Assembly (NCBI GenBank): GCA_934457415.1
Contig: CAKSHM010000006.1
Location: 115,025-179,024, forward strand
Direction of reading: 5' to 3'
Length of the DNA stretch: 64,000 bases
DNA from: an uncultured Eubacteriales bacterium
GTDB lineage: Bacteria; Bacillota; Clostridia; Oscillospirales; Acutalibacteraceae
The translations under genes and the position numbers were made by a program. How positions within the stretch are numbered: the stretch's first letter is position 1; the number at the start of each line of letters is the position of its first letter. The notes under the pieces were generated by a model that was given only the letters and a program-made list of their open reading frames with translations, ran no database searches and was not told where the DNA came from. This document shows positions 47,468-55,967 of the stretch, one piece after another.

Positions 47468-48133
47468 ATGAGACTTACTGATATACTCGGTCCCGTAATG
47501 GTAGGACCGTCAAGCAGTCACACTGCGGGTGCGGTTAAAATAGGAAATGTTGCTTTAAAGCTTTTAGGCGAAGCCCCGAAAAAAGCGGAAATATATTTAA
47601 GCGGAAGCTTTGCTCTTACAGGTAAAGGCCACGGAACAGATCTTGCGATTGTCGCTGGACTTTTAGGTTTTAAGCCTGATGATATGAGGATACCCGAAAG
47701 CTTTGAGCTTGCTAAGGAAAACGGGCTTGATTTTTCTTTTTATGTAAAAAACATTAAAAACGCACACCCCAACACCGTTCAGCTGAAGCTCCTCGGAACA
47801 AGCGGAAGAACAATTGATATTATCGCAGAAAGCATAGGCGGAGGAAGAATTCACATAAGCCATATTGACGGGATAGAGGCTAATTTTTACTGTGAACATA
47901 ACACTCTTATCGTTCATAACCTCGATGTGCCGGGTCATGTCGCCGCAGTATCGGGCGCGCTTACAAACAGAGATATAAACATCGCCACCATGCAGCTTTA
48001 CCGCAATGAACACGGCGGATATGCAGTTATGATTTTAGAGTGCGACGAGCCTATACCTCCGGATATTGAAAAATATCTTTCGCATATAAGAGGTATAAAG
48101 AAGATAACCGTATTCAATCAGGAGGAAGCATAA
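47468..48133 (+). CDS. sdaAB: L-serine dehydratase, beta subunit
   Basis: The 221-residue subunit has the family start DILGPVMVGPSSSHTAGAVKIG, GTDLAIVAGLLG, and a C-terminal ACT domain (IVHNLDVPGHVAAVSGALTNRDINIA). With SdaAA it forms the Fe-S dependent enzyme that turns serine into pyruvate and ammonia. Its stop overlaps the sdaAA start by one base. Confidence 0.96.
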   Translation: MRLTDILGPVMVGPSSSHTAGAVKIGNVALKLLGEAPKKAEIYLSGSFALTGKGHGTDLAIVAGLLGFKPDDMRIPESFELAKENGLDFSFYVKNIKNAHPNTVQLKLLGTSGRTIDIIAESIGGGRIHISHIDGIEANFYCEHNTLIVHNLDVPGHVAAVSGALTNRDINIATMQLYRNEHGGYAVMILECDEPIPPDIEKYLSHIRGIKKITVFNQEEA

Positions 48134-48999
48134 TGAAAAGCATAACCTCATTATTAAATGATGCAAAAGAACAAAACAAACCGCTTTATCTTATAATCGC
48201 ACAAAAGGACTGCTTTGAAAACGGAACGGATTTAAAATCGCTCGATTCGCTGTTTTTAAATTTATGGAAAGAAATGAAAAGCACAGCTAAGCAGTATTCC
48301 CCTGCCGACAGGTCAAAAAGCGGTCTTTCGGGCGGAGATGCTGAAAAGATAAGAAACAGCAAAGTCAAACTCATCGGAGGAAATTATCTTTTAAGAGTAA
48401 CCGAAGAGGCGCTTAAAACCGGAGAGTGCAATGCCTGTATGAAAAGAATAGTTGCGGCTCCCACCGCCGGCAGCTGCGGTGTACTGCCCGCAGTTTTAAT
48501 TCCGCTCTGCGAAGAAAAAGAAATCGACGAAAGCCTTATAAAAGAAGCGCTTTACATTGCTGCAGGCTTCGGAGAGGTGACCGCTGACAGAGCAAGCATT
48601 TCGGGAGCCGAGGGAGGCTGTCAGGCGGAAATAGGGACAGCATCGGCTATGGCTGCGGCAGCGCTCACGCATATTTTAGGCGGAACCGACGAAATGTGTG
48701 CCGAAGCCTTCGCAATGGCATTGTCAAATCTTTTGGGACTTGTCTGCGACCCTGTCGCAGGGCTTGTCGAAATTCCCTGCATAAAAAGAAATGTTATAGG
48801 AGCGGTAAATGCCGTAAGTTCCTGCAATATGGCGCTTGCAGGGATTACGAATATTATTCCCGCAGACGAGGTCATAGACGCAATGGGAGAAATCGGAAAC
48901 AGTCTCCCCTCTTCGCTTAGAGAAACCGGTAACGGCGGACTTGCCTCAACTCCCACCGCGCGGAGCATTACCGAAAAGCTGCACTCTCAAAAATTTTAA
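48133..48999 (+). CDS. sdaAA: L-serine dehydratase, alpha subunit
   Basis: The 288-residue subunit carries the oxygen-sensitive Fe-S cluster. Conserved motifs are CMKRIVAAPTAGSCGVLPAVL, EGGCQAEIGTASAMAAAAL and LVCDPVAGLVEIPCIKRN, whose cysteines bind the cluster, plus MGEIGNSLPSSLRETGNGGLA. Pyruvate produced would feed NifJ. Confidence 0.96.
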   Translation: MKSITSLLNDAKEQNKPLYLIIAQKDCFENGTDLKSLDSLFLNLWKEMKSTAKQYSPADRSKSGLSGGDAEKIRNSKVKLIGGNYLLRVTEEALKTGECNACMKRIVAAPTAGSCGVLPAVLIPLCEEKEIDESLIKEALYIAAGFGEVTADRASISGAEGGCQAEIGTASAMAAAALTHILGGTDEMCAEAFAMALSNLLGLVCDPVAGLVEIPCIKRNVIGAVNAVSSCNMALAGITNIIPADEVIDAMGEIGNSLPSSLRETGNGGLASTPTARSITEKLHSQKF

Positions 49000-49121
49000 C
49001 CGAAGCATTGCCGATCATATTATACGCTTCATCAATACCGCAAAATGTGCAGAAGCATTTTCAAGCAGTTAAATATCGGTTTTACTTGAAGTTTTACTGA
49101 AATATGCTAAAATATGATTGG

Positions 49122-49158
49122 AACGGCGACCGTTTAATTTGCAAATTCCGAACGGTCG
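49122..49158. promoter_or_regulatory. Inverted repeats ahead of the TetR gene
   Basis: AACGG-CGA-CCGTT (49122-49134) is a palindrome, and CGACCGTT (49127-49134) is mirrored by AACGGTCG (49151-49158). They lie between the candidate TAAAAT -10 (49108-49113) and the RBS of the TetR gene, a likely autoregulatory operator. I found no such copy ahead of the oleate hydratase gene. Confidence 0.55.
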
Positions 49159-49195
49159 GAACAAGTTGCCGAAAGCTAAGATTTTGGAGGTAAAA

Positions 49196-49750
49196 ATGTC
49201 GCAGGTAACAAAAAGAGCTCTTGAGCAGTCACTGAAAAATCTTCTTCTGAAAAAACCGCTTACAAAGATAACGATAAACGATATTGCCGAGGACTGCGGC
49301 ATAAACCGCATGACCTTTTATTATCATTTCAAGGATATTTACGATCTTGTTGAATGGTCATGCCTTGAAGACGCACGAAAAGCGCTTGAGGAAAAGAAAA
49401 CTCATGATACTTGGCAGGAGGGTTTCCTTAATATATTTGAGGCTGTGCTTGAAAACAAGCCGTTCATTATGAATGTCTACCGCTGTGTCGACCGCGGACA
49501 GGTGGAAAAATATCTGAAGCCGCTGACCGACCATATCATTATGGGCGTTATAGAAGAGCAGTCGTCGGGTATCACCGTGCGCGCGGAGGACAAGGAATTT
49601 ATTGCGCGTGTATATTCCTATATATTCATCGGAATTATGCTTGATTGGATAAAAGATGACATGAAAGAGAATCCCAAGCCGATTGTTGATAAGCTCGCAT
49701 TGCTTTTAAAGGACTCTGTTTCCGATGCGCTGGAGCGTTTTAGGCTATGA
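49196..49750 (+). CDS. TetR-family regulator
   Basis: The 184-residue protein has an N-terminal helix-turn-helix (LTKITINDIAEDCGINRMTFYYHF) and a C-terminal domain of the DhaS-like type (FIMNVYRCVDRGQVEKYL, SYIFIGIMLDWI). ATG 49196 follows GGAGG. A strong terminator separates it from oleate hydratase, so the two are neighbours with separate transcripts. A fatty-acid effector is plausible because of that neighbour, but is not shown. Confidence 0.88.
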   Translation: MSQVTKRALEQSLKNLLLKKPLTKITINDIAEDCGINRMTFYYHFKDIYDLVEWSCLEDARKALEEKKTHDTWQEGFLNIFEAVLENKPFIMNVYRCVDRGQVEKYLKPLTDHIIMGVIEEQSSGITVRAEDKEFIARVYSYIFIGIMLDWIKDDMKENPKPIVDKLALLLKDSVSDALERFRL

Positions 49751-49797
49751 TACTGAATTTTATCAAAATTCCAATCATGATAAAATTTTTTACACAT

Positions 49798-49834
49798 AAG
49801 TGCGCTGTGATAAATTATTTATCACAGCGCACTT
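49798..49834 (+). terminator. Long-stem terminator after the TetR gene
   Basis: A 17-bp perfect stem (49798-49814 with 49818-49834) with a 3-base loop is followed by TCTGTTTATT. Confidence 0.85.
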
Positions 49835-49842
49835 TCTGTTTA

Positions 49843-49870
49843 TTGAAAAAAGACAAAAAGCGGGTATAAT
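49843..49870 (+). promoter_or_regulatory. Promoter of oleate hydratase
   Basis: TTGAAA (49843-49848) and TATAAT (49865-49870) with a 16-bp spacer lie directly after the TetR terminator. Confidence 0.7.
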
Positions 49871-49904
49871 ATGGACATAAAATAAATTTTCAGGAGGCTT
49901 TTTT

Positions 49905-51698
49905 ATGTATTACTCTGCAGGAACTTACGAAGCATTTGCGCATCCCGAGAAGCCAAAGGATGTCGACAAAAAATCAGCCTATATCATAGGTACGGGACTG
50001 GCGGGACTTACGGCCGCATTCTATCTTGTCCGCGACGGACAGATGAAAGGTGAGCATATCCACCTTCTTGAAAAACTTGAGCTTGCGGGCGGCAGCTGTG
50101 ACGGACGCAAGGATATCACAAAAGGATTCTATATGCGCGGCGGCCGTGAAATGGACAATCATTTTGAGGTCATGTGGGATACATTCCGCGATGTTCCGTC
50201 TGTCGAAACACCGGGGGTATCGGTACTTGACGAATATTATTGGCTCAACAAGCATGATCCGAACTATTCTCTCTGCCGTGCTACGGTAAACCGCGGTGAG
50301 GATGCCCATACCGACAAAAAATTTGAACTTGACAAAGAATCGGCAACGGCGCTTTCAAGACTCTTCCTCACTCCTGAAAAGGATCTTGAGGACAAGAAGA
50401 TCTCCGAGGTTCTCCCTGAAAGCTTCTGGAACACGAACTTCTGGCTATATTGGCAAACGATGTTTGCTTTCCAACGTTGGTCGAGCGCTCTGGAAATGAA
50501 GCGTTATCTCTGCAGATACGTTCATCATATTGACGGACTTCCGGACTTCAGCGCACTGCGTTTTACAAAATACAATCAGTATGAGAGCATGATTTTGCCG
50601 CTTGTAAAATATCTTGAAGCTCACGGTGTACGAATTGAATACGGTATGGATGTGAAGAATGTCATTATTAAGGACGAAAACGGCAGGAAAATCGCAAAGC
50701 AAATAGTATATGTAAAAGACGGCGAGGAGCAAACGATTGATCTGATTGAAGATGACCTCGTATTTATTACAAACGGCTGCTGTACCGACACATCATGCTA
50801 CGGAGACCAGACTCATGCTCCCGATCTCTCAGGAGTCAAGAACGGTTTCGGCGAGTCGTGGGATATGTGGAAGGCTATCGCGGCACAGGCAAAAAACGGC
50901 GAATACGGCAATCCCGACAAATTCTGCGGTGATATTGACGCCACAAACTGGATGAGTGCCACCGTAGCAACTTCAAACGAAGAAATCATCAAATATATAA
51001 TGAACGTCTGCAAGCGCGACCCGCGCGCAGGAAAGGTAACGACAGGCGGTATTGTCACGGTAAAAGACAGCACAAAAAACTGGTATCTCTCATGGACAAT
51101 AAACCGCCAGCCTCAGTTTAAATCTCAGGATAAGAGCATGGTTCTCGTATGGCTGTACTCACTTAATACCGCCAAAGAGGGCAACTATGTAAAAAAGGCC
51201 ATGCGTGACTGCACGGGCGAGGAGGTCTGCCGCGAATGGCTCTATCATATCGGCGTACCTACCGAAAAAATTGATATGCTTGCAAAGGATGCCTGCAACA
51301 CCACCACCTGTTACATGCCGTATATCAACGCATTCTTCCAGCCGAGAAAGGAATCCGACCGCCCGAAGGTAGTACCGGACGGGGCTGTAAACTTTGCTTT
51401 CATCGGTCAGTTTGCCGAGACACCCCGTGACACCATATTCACGACCGAGTATTCAATGCGTACGGGTATGGAATCGGTTTATACTCTGCTTGATATCGAC
51501 CGCGGTGTGCCGGAGGTATGGGGCAGTAAATATGATGTCCGCGAGCTTCTGCGCGCATGCTACTATGCAATAGACAAGAAGCCGATAACTGATATCAAAC
51601 TCTCTTTTAAGGAAAAAGAACTTCTAAAAGTTGTGATGAAAAAGGTTAAGGGAACAGATGTAGAGTTGCTTCTCAAAGAGAGCGGTCTTATAGAATGA
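49905..51698 (+). CDS. ohyA: Oleate hydratase (myosin-cross-reactive antigen family)
   Basis: This FAD enzyme adds water to the cis-9 double bond of unsaturated fatty acids, giving 10-hydroxy acids and detoxifying them. The 597-residue protein has the dinucleotide site YIIGTGLAGLTAAFYL, LEKLELAGGSCDG, the family stretch MRGGREMDNHFEVMWD, FAFQRWSSALEMKRYLCRYVHHID and FIGQFAETPRDTIFTTEYS. AGGAGG precedes ATG 49905. Codon choice is richer in G/C-ending and CGN codons than nearby genes, hinting at high expression or foreign origin. Confidence 0.96.
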   Translation: MYYSAGTYEAFAHPEKPKDVDKKSAYIIGTGLAGLTAAFYLVRDGQMKGEHIHLLEKLELAGGSCDGRKDITKGFYMRGGREMDNHFEVMWDTFRDVPSVETPGVSVLDEYYWLNKHDPNYSLCRATVNRGEDAHTDKKFELDKESATALSRLFLTPEKDLEDKKISEVLPESFWNTNFWLYWQTMFAFQRWSSALEMKRYLCRYVHHIDGLPDFSALRFTKYNQYESMILPLVKYLEAHGVRIEYGMDVKNVIIKDENGRKIAKQIVYVKDGEEQTIDLIEDDLVFITNGCCTDTSCYGDQTHAPDLSGVKNGFGESWDMWKAIAAQAKNGEYGNPDKFCGDIDATNWMSATVATSNEEIIKYIMNVCKRDPRAGKVTTGGIVTVKDSTKNWYLSWTINRQPQFKSQDKSMVLVWLYSLNTAKEGNYVKKAMRDCTGEEVCREWLYHIGVPTEKIDMLAKDACNTTTCYMPYINAFFQPRKESDRPKVVPDGAVNFAFIGQFAETPRDTIFTTEYSMRTGMESVYTLLDIDRGVPEVWGSKYDVRELLRACYYAIDKKPITDIKLSFKEKELLKVVMKKVKGTDVELLLKESGLIE

Positions 51699-51786
51699 TT
51701 TCTAATGCCGTTTGCCTTAAAAAAGAGGGCAAAGGAAAATATACTTGCTACTTCCAATTAAAATAATTTTTACGGCACAAAACCGC

Positions 51787-51818
51787 AGCCCCGCACCTTT
51801 TGAATGAGGTGCGGGGCT
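51787..51818. terminator. Terminator between oleate hydratase and the GNAT gene
   Basis: A GC-rich 12-bp stem (AGCCCCGCACCT with 51807-51818) could end both convergent transcripts. Confidence 0.8.
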
Positions 51819-51829
51819 ATTTGTGCGTT

Positions 51830-52381
51830 TCATTTCATGATCTTTTCAAAGCGGAACATTTCATCGGGGCCCTCATCGGGCGTTGCTTTTCCGTCTTCCT
51901 CCGGCGGATTCGGATACGGGTGCATGGCGGAGAAAAACTCAACGGCGTGAAAACCGCATTTGTTGATGTAAAAATGGATATTGCGCTTTTCAAAATATGG
52001 CGTACAGGTCGCCCAGACCTTGGTTTCGGGGTGCAGAGCTTCCACGGCAAGCCAAGCGCCATAGCCGATGCCTTTGCTGTGTTCCTTCGGCGAAACGAAA
52101 AGAAGTTCCAGCTCGTTGTGATGTGTCTCTTTGTCGATTTTCAGCACCACACCGCCAACCTTTCTGCCATCATACAGAATTCGATATGCCTCGCTGTCGG
52201 GTGCATCAATGCTTTGCTCAATCGTCGCACGGGAAATGATTTCGCCGTCCTCCTCAAAATGATCGTCCCGCAGCCCGAATTCTTCAATCGCACCATACTT
52301 GAAAGACTCCTGATTATCAATAATGAACTGCTCACGGTCATCCGCTTCCAGCGGGGCAAGGGTTACTTTTGCGTTCTTCAT
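51830..52381 (-). CDS. GNAT-family N-acetyltransferase
   Basis: The 183-residue protein has the GNAT core with LELLFVSPKEHSKGIGYGAW (acetyl-CoA site R/K-x-x-G-x-G/A) and FYINKCGFHAVEFF. ATG 52379-52381 is supported by GGAGGT ahead of it; the longer frame runs through a hairpin region. Substrate is unknown. The gene is more GC-rich than most of the window and sits between a terminator and a hairpin-rich tract next to tRNA-Ser, which suggests recent acquisition. Confidence 0.85.
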   Translation of the reverse strand: MKNAKVTLAPLEADDREQFIIDNQESFKYGAIEEFGLRDDHFEEDGEIISRATIEQSIDAPDSEAYRILYDGRKVGGVVLKIDKETHHNELELLFVSPKEHSKGIGYGAWLAVEALHPETKVWATCTPYFEKRNIHFYINKCGFHAVEFFSAMHPYPNPPEEDGKATPDEGPDEMFRFEKIMK

Positions 52382-52407
52382 AATTACCTCCGAAAAATAA
52401 AAATACC

Positions 52408-52568
52408 CGGTCATTACAAAGTAATAACCGAGCGCACTCGACACCTAATCCGGTATGCGGCCTGCAAGGCTTGCGCCTTACGATCCCCGAGCGTTACGAC
52501 GCTCTACCTCCGGTGACATAAATATGAATCAGCCGAGTCCCGGAATAACCGGGATCCGGCCGATTGTT
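52408..52568. other. GC-rich hairpin tract between the GNAT gene and tRNA-Ser
   Basis: No gene fits. Hairpins seen: GGTCATTAC/GTAATAACC (about 52412-52432), AAGGC/GCCTT (about 52471-52484), GAGCGT/ACGCTC (about 52488-52503) and TCCCGG/CCGGGA (about 52540-52556). The base composition is higher in GC than the surroundings. It lies directly 3' of tRNA-Ser, a usual integration spot, but no integrase gene or clear direct repeat of the tRNA end is visible. Confidence 0.4.
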
Positions 52569-52657
52569 TGGCGGAGAGGATGGGATTCGAACCCATGTGC
52601 GATTGCTCGCAAACTGATTTCGAGTCAGCCCCGTTATGACCACTTCGATACCTCTCC
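52569..52657 (-). tRNA. tRNA-Ser (CGA)
   Basis: On the minus strand an 89-base class II tRNA starts GGAGAGG, has a long variable arm, anticodon loop CTCGAAA (anticodon CGA), T-loop TTCGAAT and the matching acceptor CCTCTCC with G and an encoded CCA. Anticodon CGA reads UCG serine codons. Confidence 0.95.
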
Positions 52658-52729
52658 GGATATTTGCCGCACAAATGAATTGTGCAGCAAAAAACATTAT
52701 AAATTATCCAATCTAAAAAGTCAAGTGTT

Positions 52730-54109
52730 TTATCCGATAAAGCTTCCTATTGCGTCTATTAACATGCTGTTTCTTGTGGCGGAAATATTATTTAAGAAAA
52801 TAACATCCTTAGCGCCTGTTTCGGCGGCGAGCTGAGGGAGCTTTCTTGCGTCGACATTTGCGATATATCTGTAATCCACGATATAAACCGTCTGATAATT
52901 CTGCGTAAGGAACGGAACAAAAGCATTGCCGAAGGATTCCTTTACAACAATGCAGACCGAGCCGTCGTTTATCTGCGGATTTACAATATATCCGAACGGC
53001 TGATCTCCGCCTATAAATGAAAGATATTTGCTGCTCGTACCTAACTTGTTTCCGTCGGAAACTATTGACTTAGCCACTTCCGCTCCCTGAGCGGTTTTAG
53101 TCATAATCGTGTTAACCTGAGTGGGCTCATAGGCTACAACAGTATCGGGTGTTGCAGCAAGGCGCGGATTCTTGCCCGACTGAGCATAAAACGAGCCTAA
53201 AAAGCCTTCAAATCTTCTCTCATTAAAAGCGCTAAGCGGTGCGGGAGCAACGCCTTTTGTTTTCATAAGCTCACAATAAGTATAATAAGCGCCGAGCGCC
53301 GTCCAGTGGTGGTCGGTCCTGAAATACAGATACTCGTTTCTGTGAGCTCTCAAAGCAGAATAAGCGTCAACCTTTTTTATATTTTCATTCATAACCGAAT
53401 AAAAATAATTTATAGCCTCTTTCTGATTTGTTGAATTAACGGAGGCTATAACATCATCGGGAGCGACTATGCCGATCGCAGTAGGAGCGATAATATCATA
53501 GACATTTGCAATACCCGAAAGGTCATTTGCCGCTTTATTTATATATGCGTTATATCTGTCCGCCAAGGACTGATTGAAGTTATAGTATTCATAAGCGGAA
53601 TTATCTATAAGGAGAATAGCACCTAAGTTTTCGACAATTTGCGCCGGAGGAACAGGCGGTTCAGAAGAAGCTTGTTCTGAAGAAACCGGCTCGGAGGACG
53701 AAGAATTATCCGACGAAGCCGTTTTGTCTTCCTTTTTTATATTTGGAACCTTATCGGATTTTTCCACCTTGCCGTGAATCTGAACATTGGATTTGCCGAA
53801 GGAGCCGTTTATAAATCCGTTGATTTTAACTAAAGTATCACGGGCAGGAAATGTATCCGAATACCAAAGGCTTAAATTATCGAACCATTTCCCCGAAAAG
53901 AATGAGGAAAAGGAAAATTCAGGAAATTTGGCAAGCTCTCTTTTTTCGGTTTCCGACCTTTTAGGCCTCAGCGACGGAACGGCGGCGATAACCGCTGCCG
54001 CAAACAGCGCAAGGAAAAAAATGCGGACAAGGTTAAAATCTATTGCCTGCCTGAATCTGAGTTTTTTAATCTCGAGCTTGTTTTCTTTGATTTTTTTATC
54101 TGATGACAA
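52730..54109 (-). CDS. DHHW-family protein (AlgX/AlgJ-like)
   Basis: The 459-residue protein has one N-terminal membrane helix (about 25-45), a low-complexity Ser/Pro/Glu linker (about 130-165) and an SGNH-like domain containing the hallmark RTDHHWTALGAYYTY. Near the end GDQPFGYIV and VVKESFGNAF fit the same fold. Such proteins accept acetyl groups from a partner MBOAT protein and transfer them to exported polysaccharides. The MBOAT gene lies 20 bases upstream. Confidence 0.9.
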   Translation of the reverse strand: MSSDKKIKENKLEIKKLRFRQAIDFNLVRIFFLALFAAAVIAAVPSLRPKRSETEKRELAKFPEFSFSSFFSGKWFDNLSLWYSDTFPARDTLVKINGFINGSFGKSNVQIHGKVEKSDKVPNIKKEDKTASSDNSSSSEPVSSEQASSEPPVPPAQIVENLGAILLIDNSAYEYYNFNQSLADRYNAYINKAANDLSGIANVYDIIAPTAIGIVAPDDVIASVNSTNQKEAINYFYSVMNENIKKVDAYSALRAHRNEYLYFRTDHHWTALGAYYTYCELMKTKGVAPAPLSAFNERRFEGFLGSFYAQSGKNPRLAATPDTVVAYEPTQVNTIMTKTAQGAEVAKSIVSDGNKLGTSSKYLSFIGGDQPFGYIVNPQINDGSVCIVVKESFGNAFVPFLTQNYQTVYIVDYRYIANVDARKLPQLAAETGAKDVIFLNNISATRNSMLIDAIGSFIG

Positions 54110-54129
54110 CAGTTTTACACCTCGCTTGA

Positions 54130-55581
54130 CTAAAACTGGAAATAAATAAACGGATTATAGGAATCCCCCGCAAGTGCCGCAACCGATATGAACAAAAGTC
54201 CCAAAGGCAAAAGAAGTCTTAAAATAAAATAAACGGTTTTAAGTGCGCCGTTGCCTATAGCTTTTTCGAATAAAACCGCATTTGTTTTTTTAAAAAGCGG
54301 TGTGCAGACAAGGACGGAGAATACAAGAATAAAGGCATACTGGCCGGCAATTGTAAGCGACTCAAAATCATACAGCTTATTTCCGAAAGCACCGAACATT
54401 CCCTTTAAAACATTCAGCACCGCCGTGAGATTTCTGAATCTGAAAAGGATCCAGCCGAAGAATACCGCAAGCAAAAGATAGATATGGGCTATAACGCTGT
54501 TTTTTAAAAGCAGCTTTTGCAAGAACAGCTTTTCAATCATAATAAATACGAAGAAATAAAGTCCCCACAAAACATAATTCCATGAAGCACCGTGCCAAAG
54601 ACCTGTTAAAAACCAAACGACAAAAAGATTTATCACGGTTTTTAAAGTTCCTTTTTTGCTGCCGCCGAGCGGAATATAGACATAATCCCTGAAAAACGAG
54701 CCTAAAGAAATATGCCATCTTCTCCAGAACTCCGAGACGCTCTTTGAAACATAAGGGTAATTAAAGTTTTCACGGTAATGAAATCCTATCATCTTACCCA
54801 TTCCGATTGCCATATCCGAATAAGCGGAAAAATCGAGATAGATCTGAAGCCCGTAAGCAAAAATTCCGAGCCAAAGAGCCAATACACTTGTTTCTTTCCC
54901 TATTGCCGCCGCGGCTTTACCCGAAACATTTGAGGTTATAAGCGCCTCGCAGACGGCACTGCAGGCATTTGCGAGAACTGATTTTTTGGCAAGACCGTAT
55001 GTAAACCGCCGGATTCCCTCGGCGGTCTCAAGCTTTGAAACCCTTCTGCTTTCAATCTGTTTTGAAACATCTTTATATCTTACTATCGGACCCGCGATGC
55101 ATTGATGAAAAAGACTTACATAAAGCAAAAGCTTAAAGAAATCCTTTTGTGCCTCAACTTCTTTTCTGTAAACATCGATAACATAGGAAATAAGCTGAAA
55201 GGTATAAAATGAAATTCCTATAGGGAGAAGAATATTCGGGATAACTTTAGGAAAGCCCGTTAAAATTTTAAGGTTTGAAAGAATAAAAGAGCCGTATTTA
55301 AAGACCGCAAGCAAACCGAGATTTACAAAAAGCATTCCCGCAACCAAGAGCTTTGCTTTTACGGACCTTTCCTCCTGTTTTTCTATTCCTAAGGCAAAAA
55401 GGTAGTCCGCAAGTGTCATAAAGATAAGGAGCAGGACATAAACCGGTTCGCCGCAGGCATAGAATATAAGCGAAAAAATGAGCATTATTATATTTTTCGC
55501 TTTTATGCTTCCCGCAAAGCTGTAAGCGAGAAGATTAAGAGGAAGAAACAGAAAAATAAAAAGTAAACTCGAAAATACCAA
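54130..55581 (-). CDS. MBOAT-family O-acyltransferase (AlgI/DltB-like)
   Basis: The 483-residue membrane protein has about ten to twelve helices and the MBOAT core PIGISFYTFQLISYVIDVYR, FWRRWHISLGSFFRDYVYIPLGG and the active-site histidine in TGLWHGASWNYVLWG. It would move acetyl groups across the membrane to the DHHW partner. The polysaccharide target is not indicated by neighbouring genes. ATG 55579-55581 is 20 bases after the left end of a palindromic element (55600-55877). Confidence 0.92.
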   Translation of the reverse strand: MVFSSLLFIFLFLPLNLLAYSFAGSIKAKNIIMLIFSLIFYACGEPVYVLLLIFMTLADYLFALGIEKQEERSVKAKLLVAGMLFVNLGLLAVFKYGSFILSNLKILTGFPKVIPNILLPIGISFYTFQLISYVIDVYRKEVEAQKDFFKLLLYVSLFHQCIAGPIVRYKDVSKQIESRRVSKLETAEGIRRFTYGLAKKSVLANACSAVCEALITSNVSGKAAAAIGKETSVLALWLGIFAYGLQIYLDFSAYSDMAIGMGKMIGFHYRENFNYPYVSKSVSEFWRRWHISLGSFFRDYVYIPLGGSKKGTLKTVINLFVVWFLTGLWHGASWNYVLWGLYFFVFIMIEKLFLQKLLLKNSVIAHIYLLLAVFFGWILFRFRNLTAVLNVLKGMFGAFGNKLYDFESLTIAGQYAFILVFSVLVCTPLFKKTNAVLFEKAIGNGALKTVYFILRLLLPLGLLFISVAALAGDSYNPFIYFQF

Positions 55582-55599
55582 TTAAAACACCTTTTTGCT

Positions 55600-55877
55600 T
55601 AGGTAAGCGATAATAAATCCAAACCCGTTTTTAGGCGGCGGATTTTTATGCATAGCCATGTTAAAATACTCGTTAATCCGACAGGATTAACTGCGTTTTT
55701 GCCTCGCTCTGCATAAAAATCTGCCAAGCATAAAAATCAGCGACCTAAAATGAGCTGATTTTCGAGCGGAGTTTTATGCGGAGGATGCAGTGAGGCTGTC
55801 GCCTCACAAAGACGACAAGTCAAAATAAGCCGAAAATACGCCATTTTAGGCGGGTTCGGATTATTATTGCTTGCCTA
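55600..55877. mobile_element. 278-bp palindromic element, long form
   Basis: The ends TAGGTAAGCGATAATAAATC (55600-55619) and GGATTATTATTGCTTGCCTA (55858-55877) are imperfect inverted repeats, extended inward by AAACCCG/CGGGTT. The interior has nested arms, including GCATAAAAATC.../...TTTTATGC stretches and GTGAGGCTGTCGCCTCAC (55788-55805), but no plausible ORF. The end matches the short palindrome at 21915-21979. It is a non-autonomous, MITE-like repeat. Confidence 0.7.
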
Positions 55878-55903
55878 GTGTGACAGGACTCGAACCTGTC
55901 ACG
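55878..55903. repeat. Solitary end of the barstar-type MITE
   Basis: These 26 bases are identical to the minus-strand reading of 659-684, the right end of the element that interrupts barstar, and are likewise preceded by TA. They fold as GTGACAGG-7-CCTGTCAC. No second end (CCTGTCACAC) was found nearby, so this is a remnant or a copy fused to the adjacent palindromic element. Confidence 0.75.
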
Positions 55904-55904
55904 G

Positions 55905-55967
55905 TAGACAATACAATCAGGGCACAACACTTCTCACAGCTGAAAATTTGTCCGATTATATTGTCTA
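55905..55967. repeat. Inverted repeat at the aminopeptidase gene end
   Basis: TAGACAATACAATCAG (55905-55920) mirrors 55952-55967 with two mismatches around a 31-base centre. One arm includes the TAG stop of the M18 gene. It lacks a T-run, so it may be another element end or a stabilising hairpin more than a standard terminator. Confidence 0.5.
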
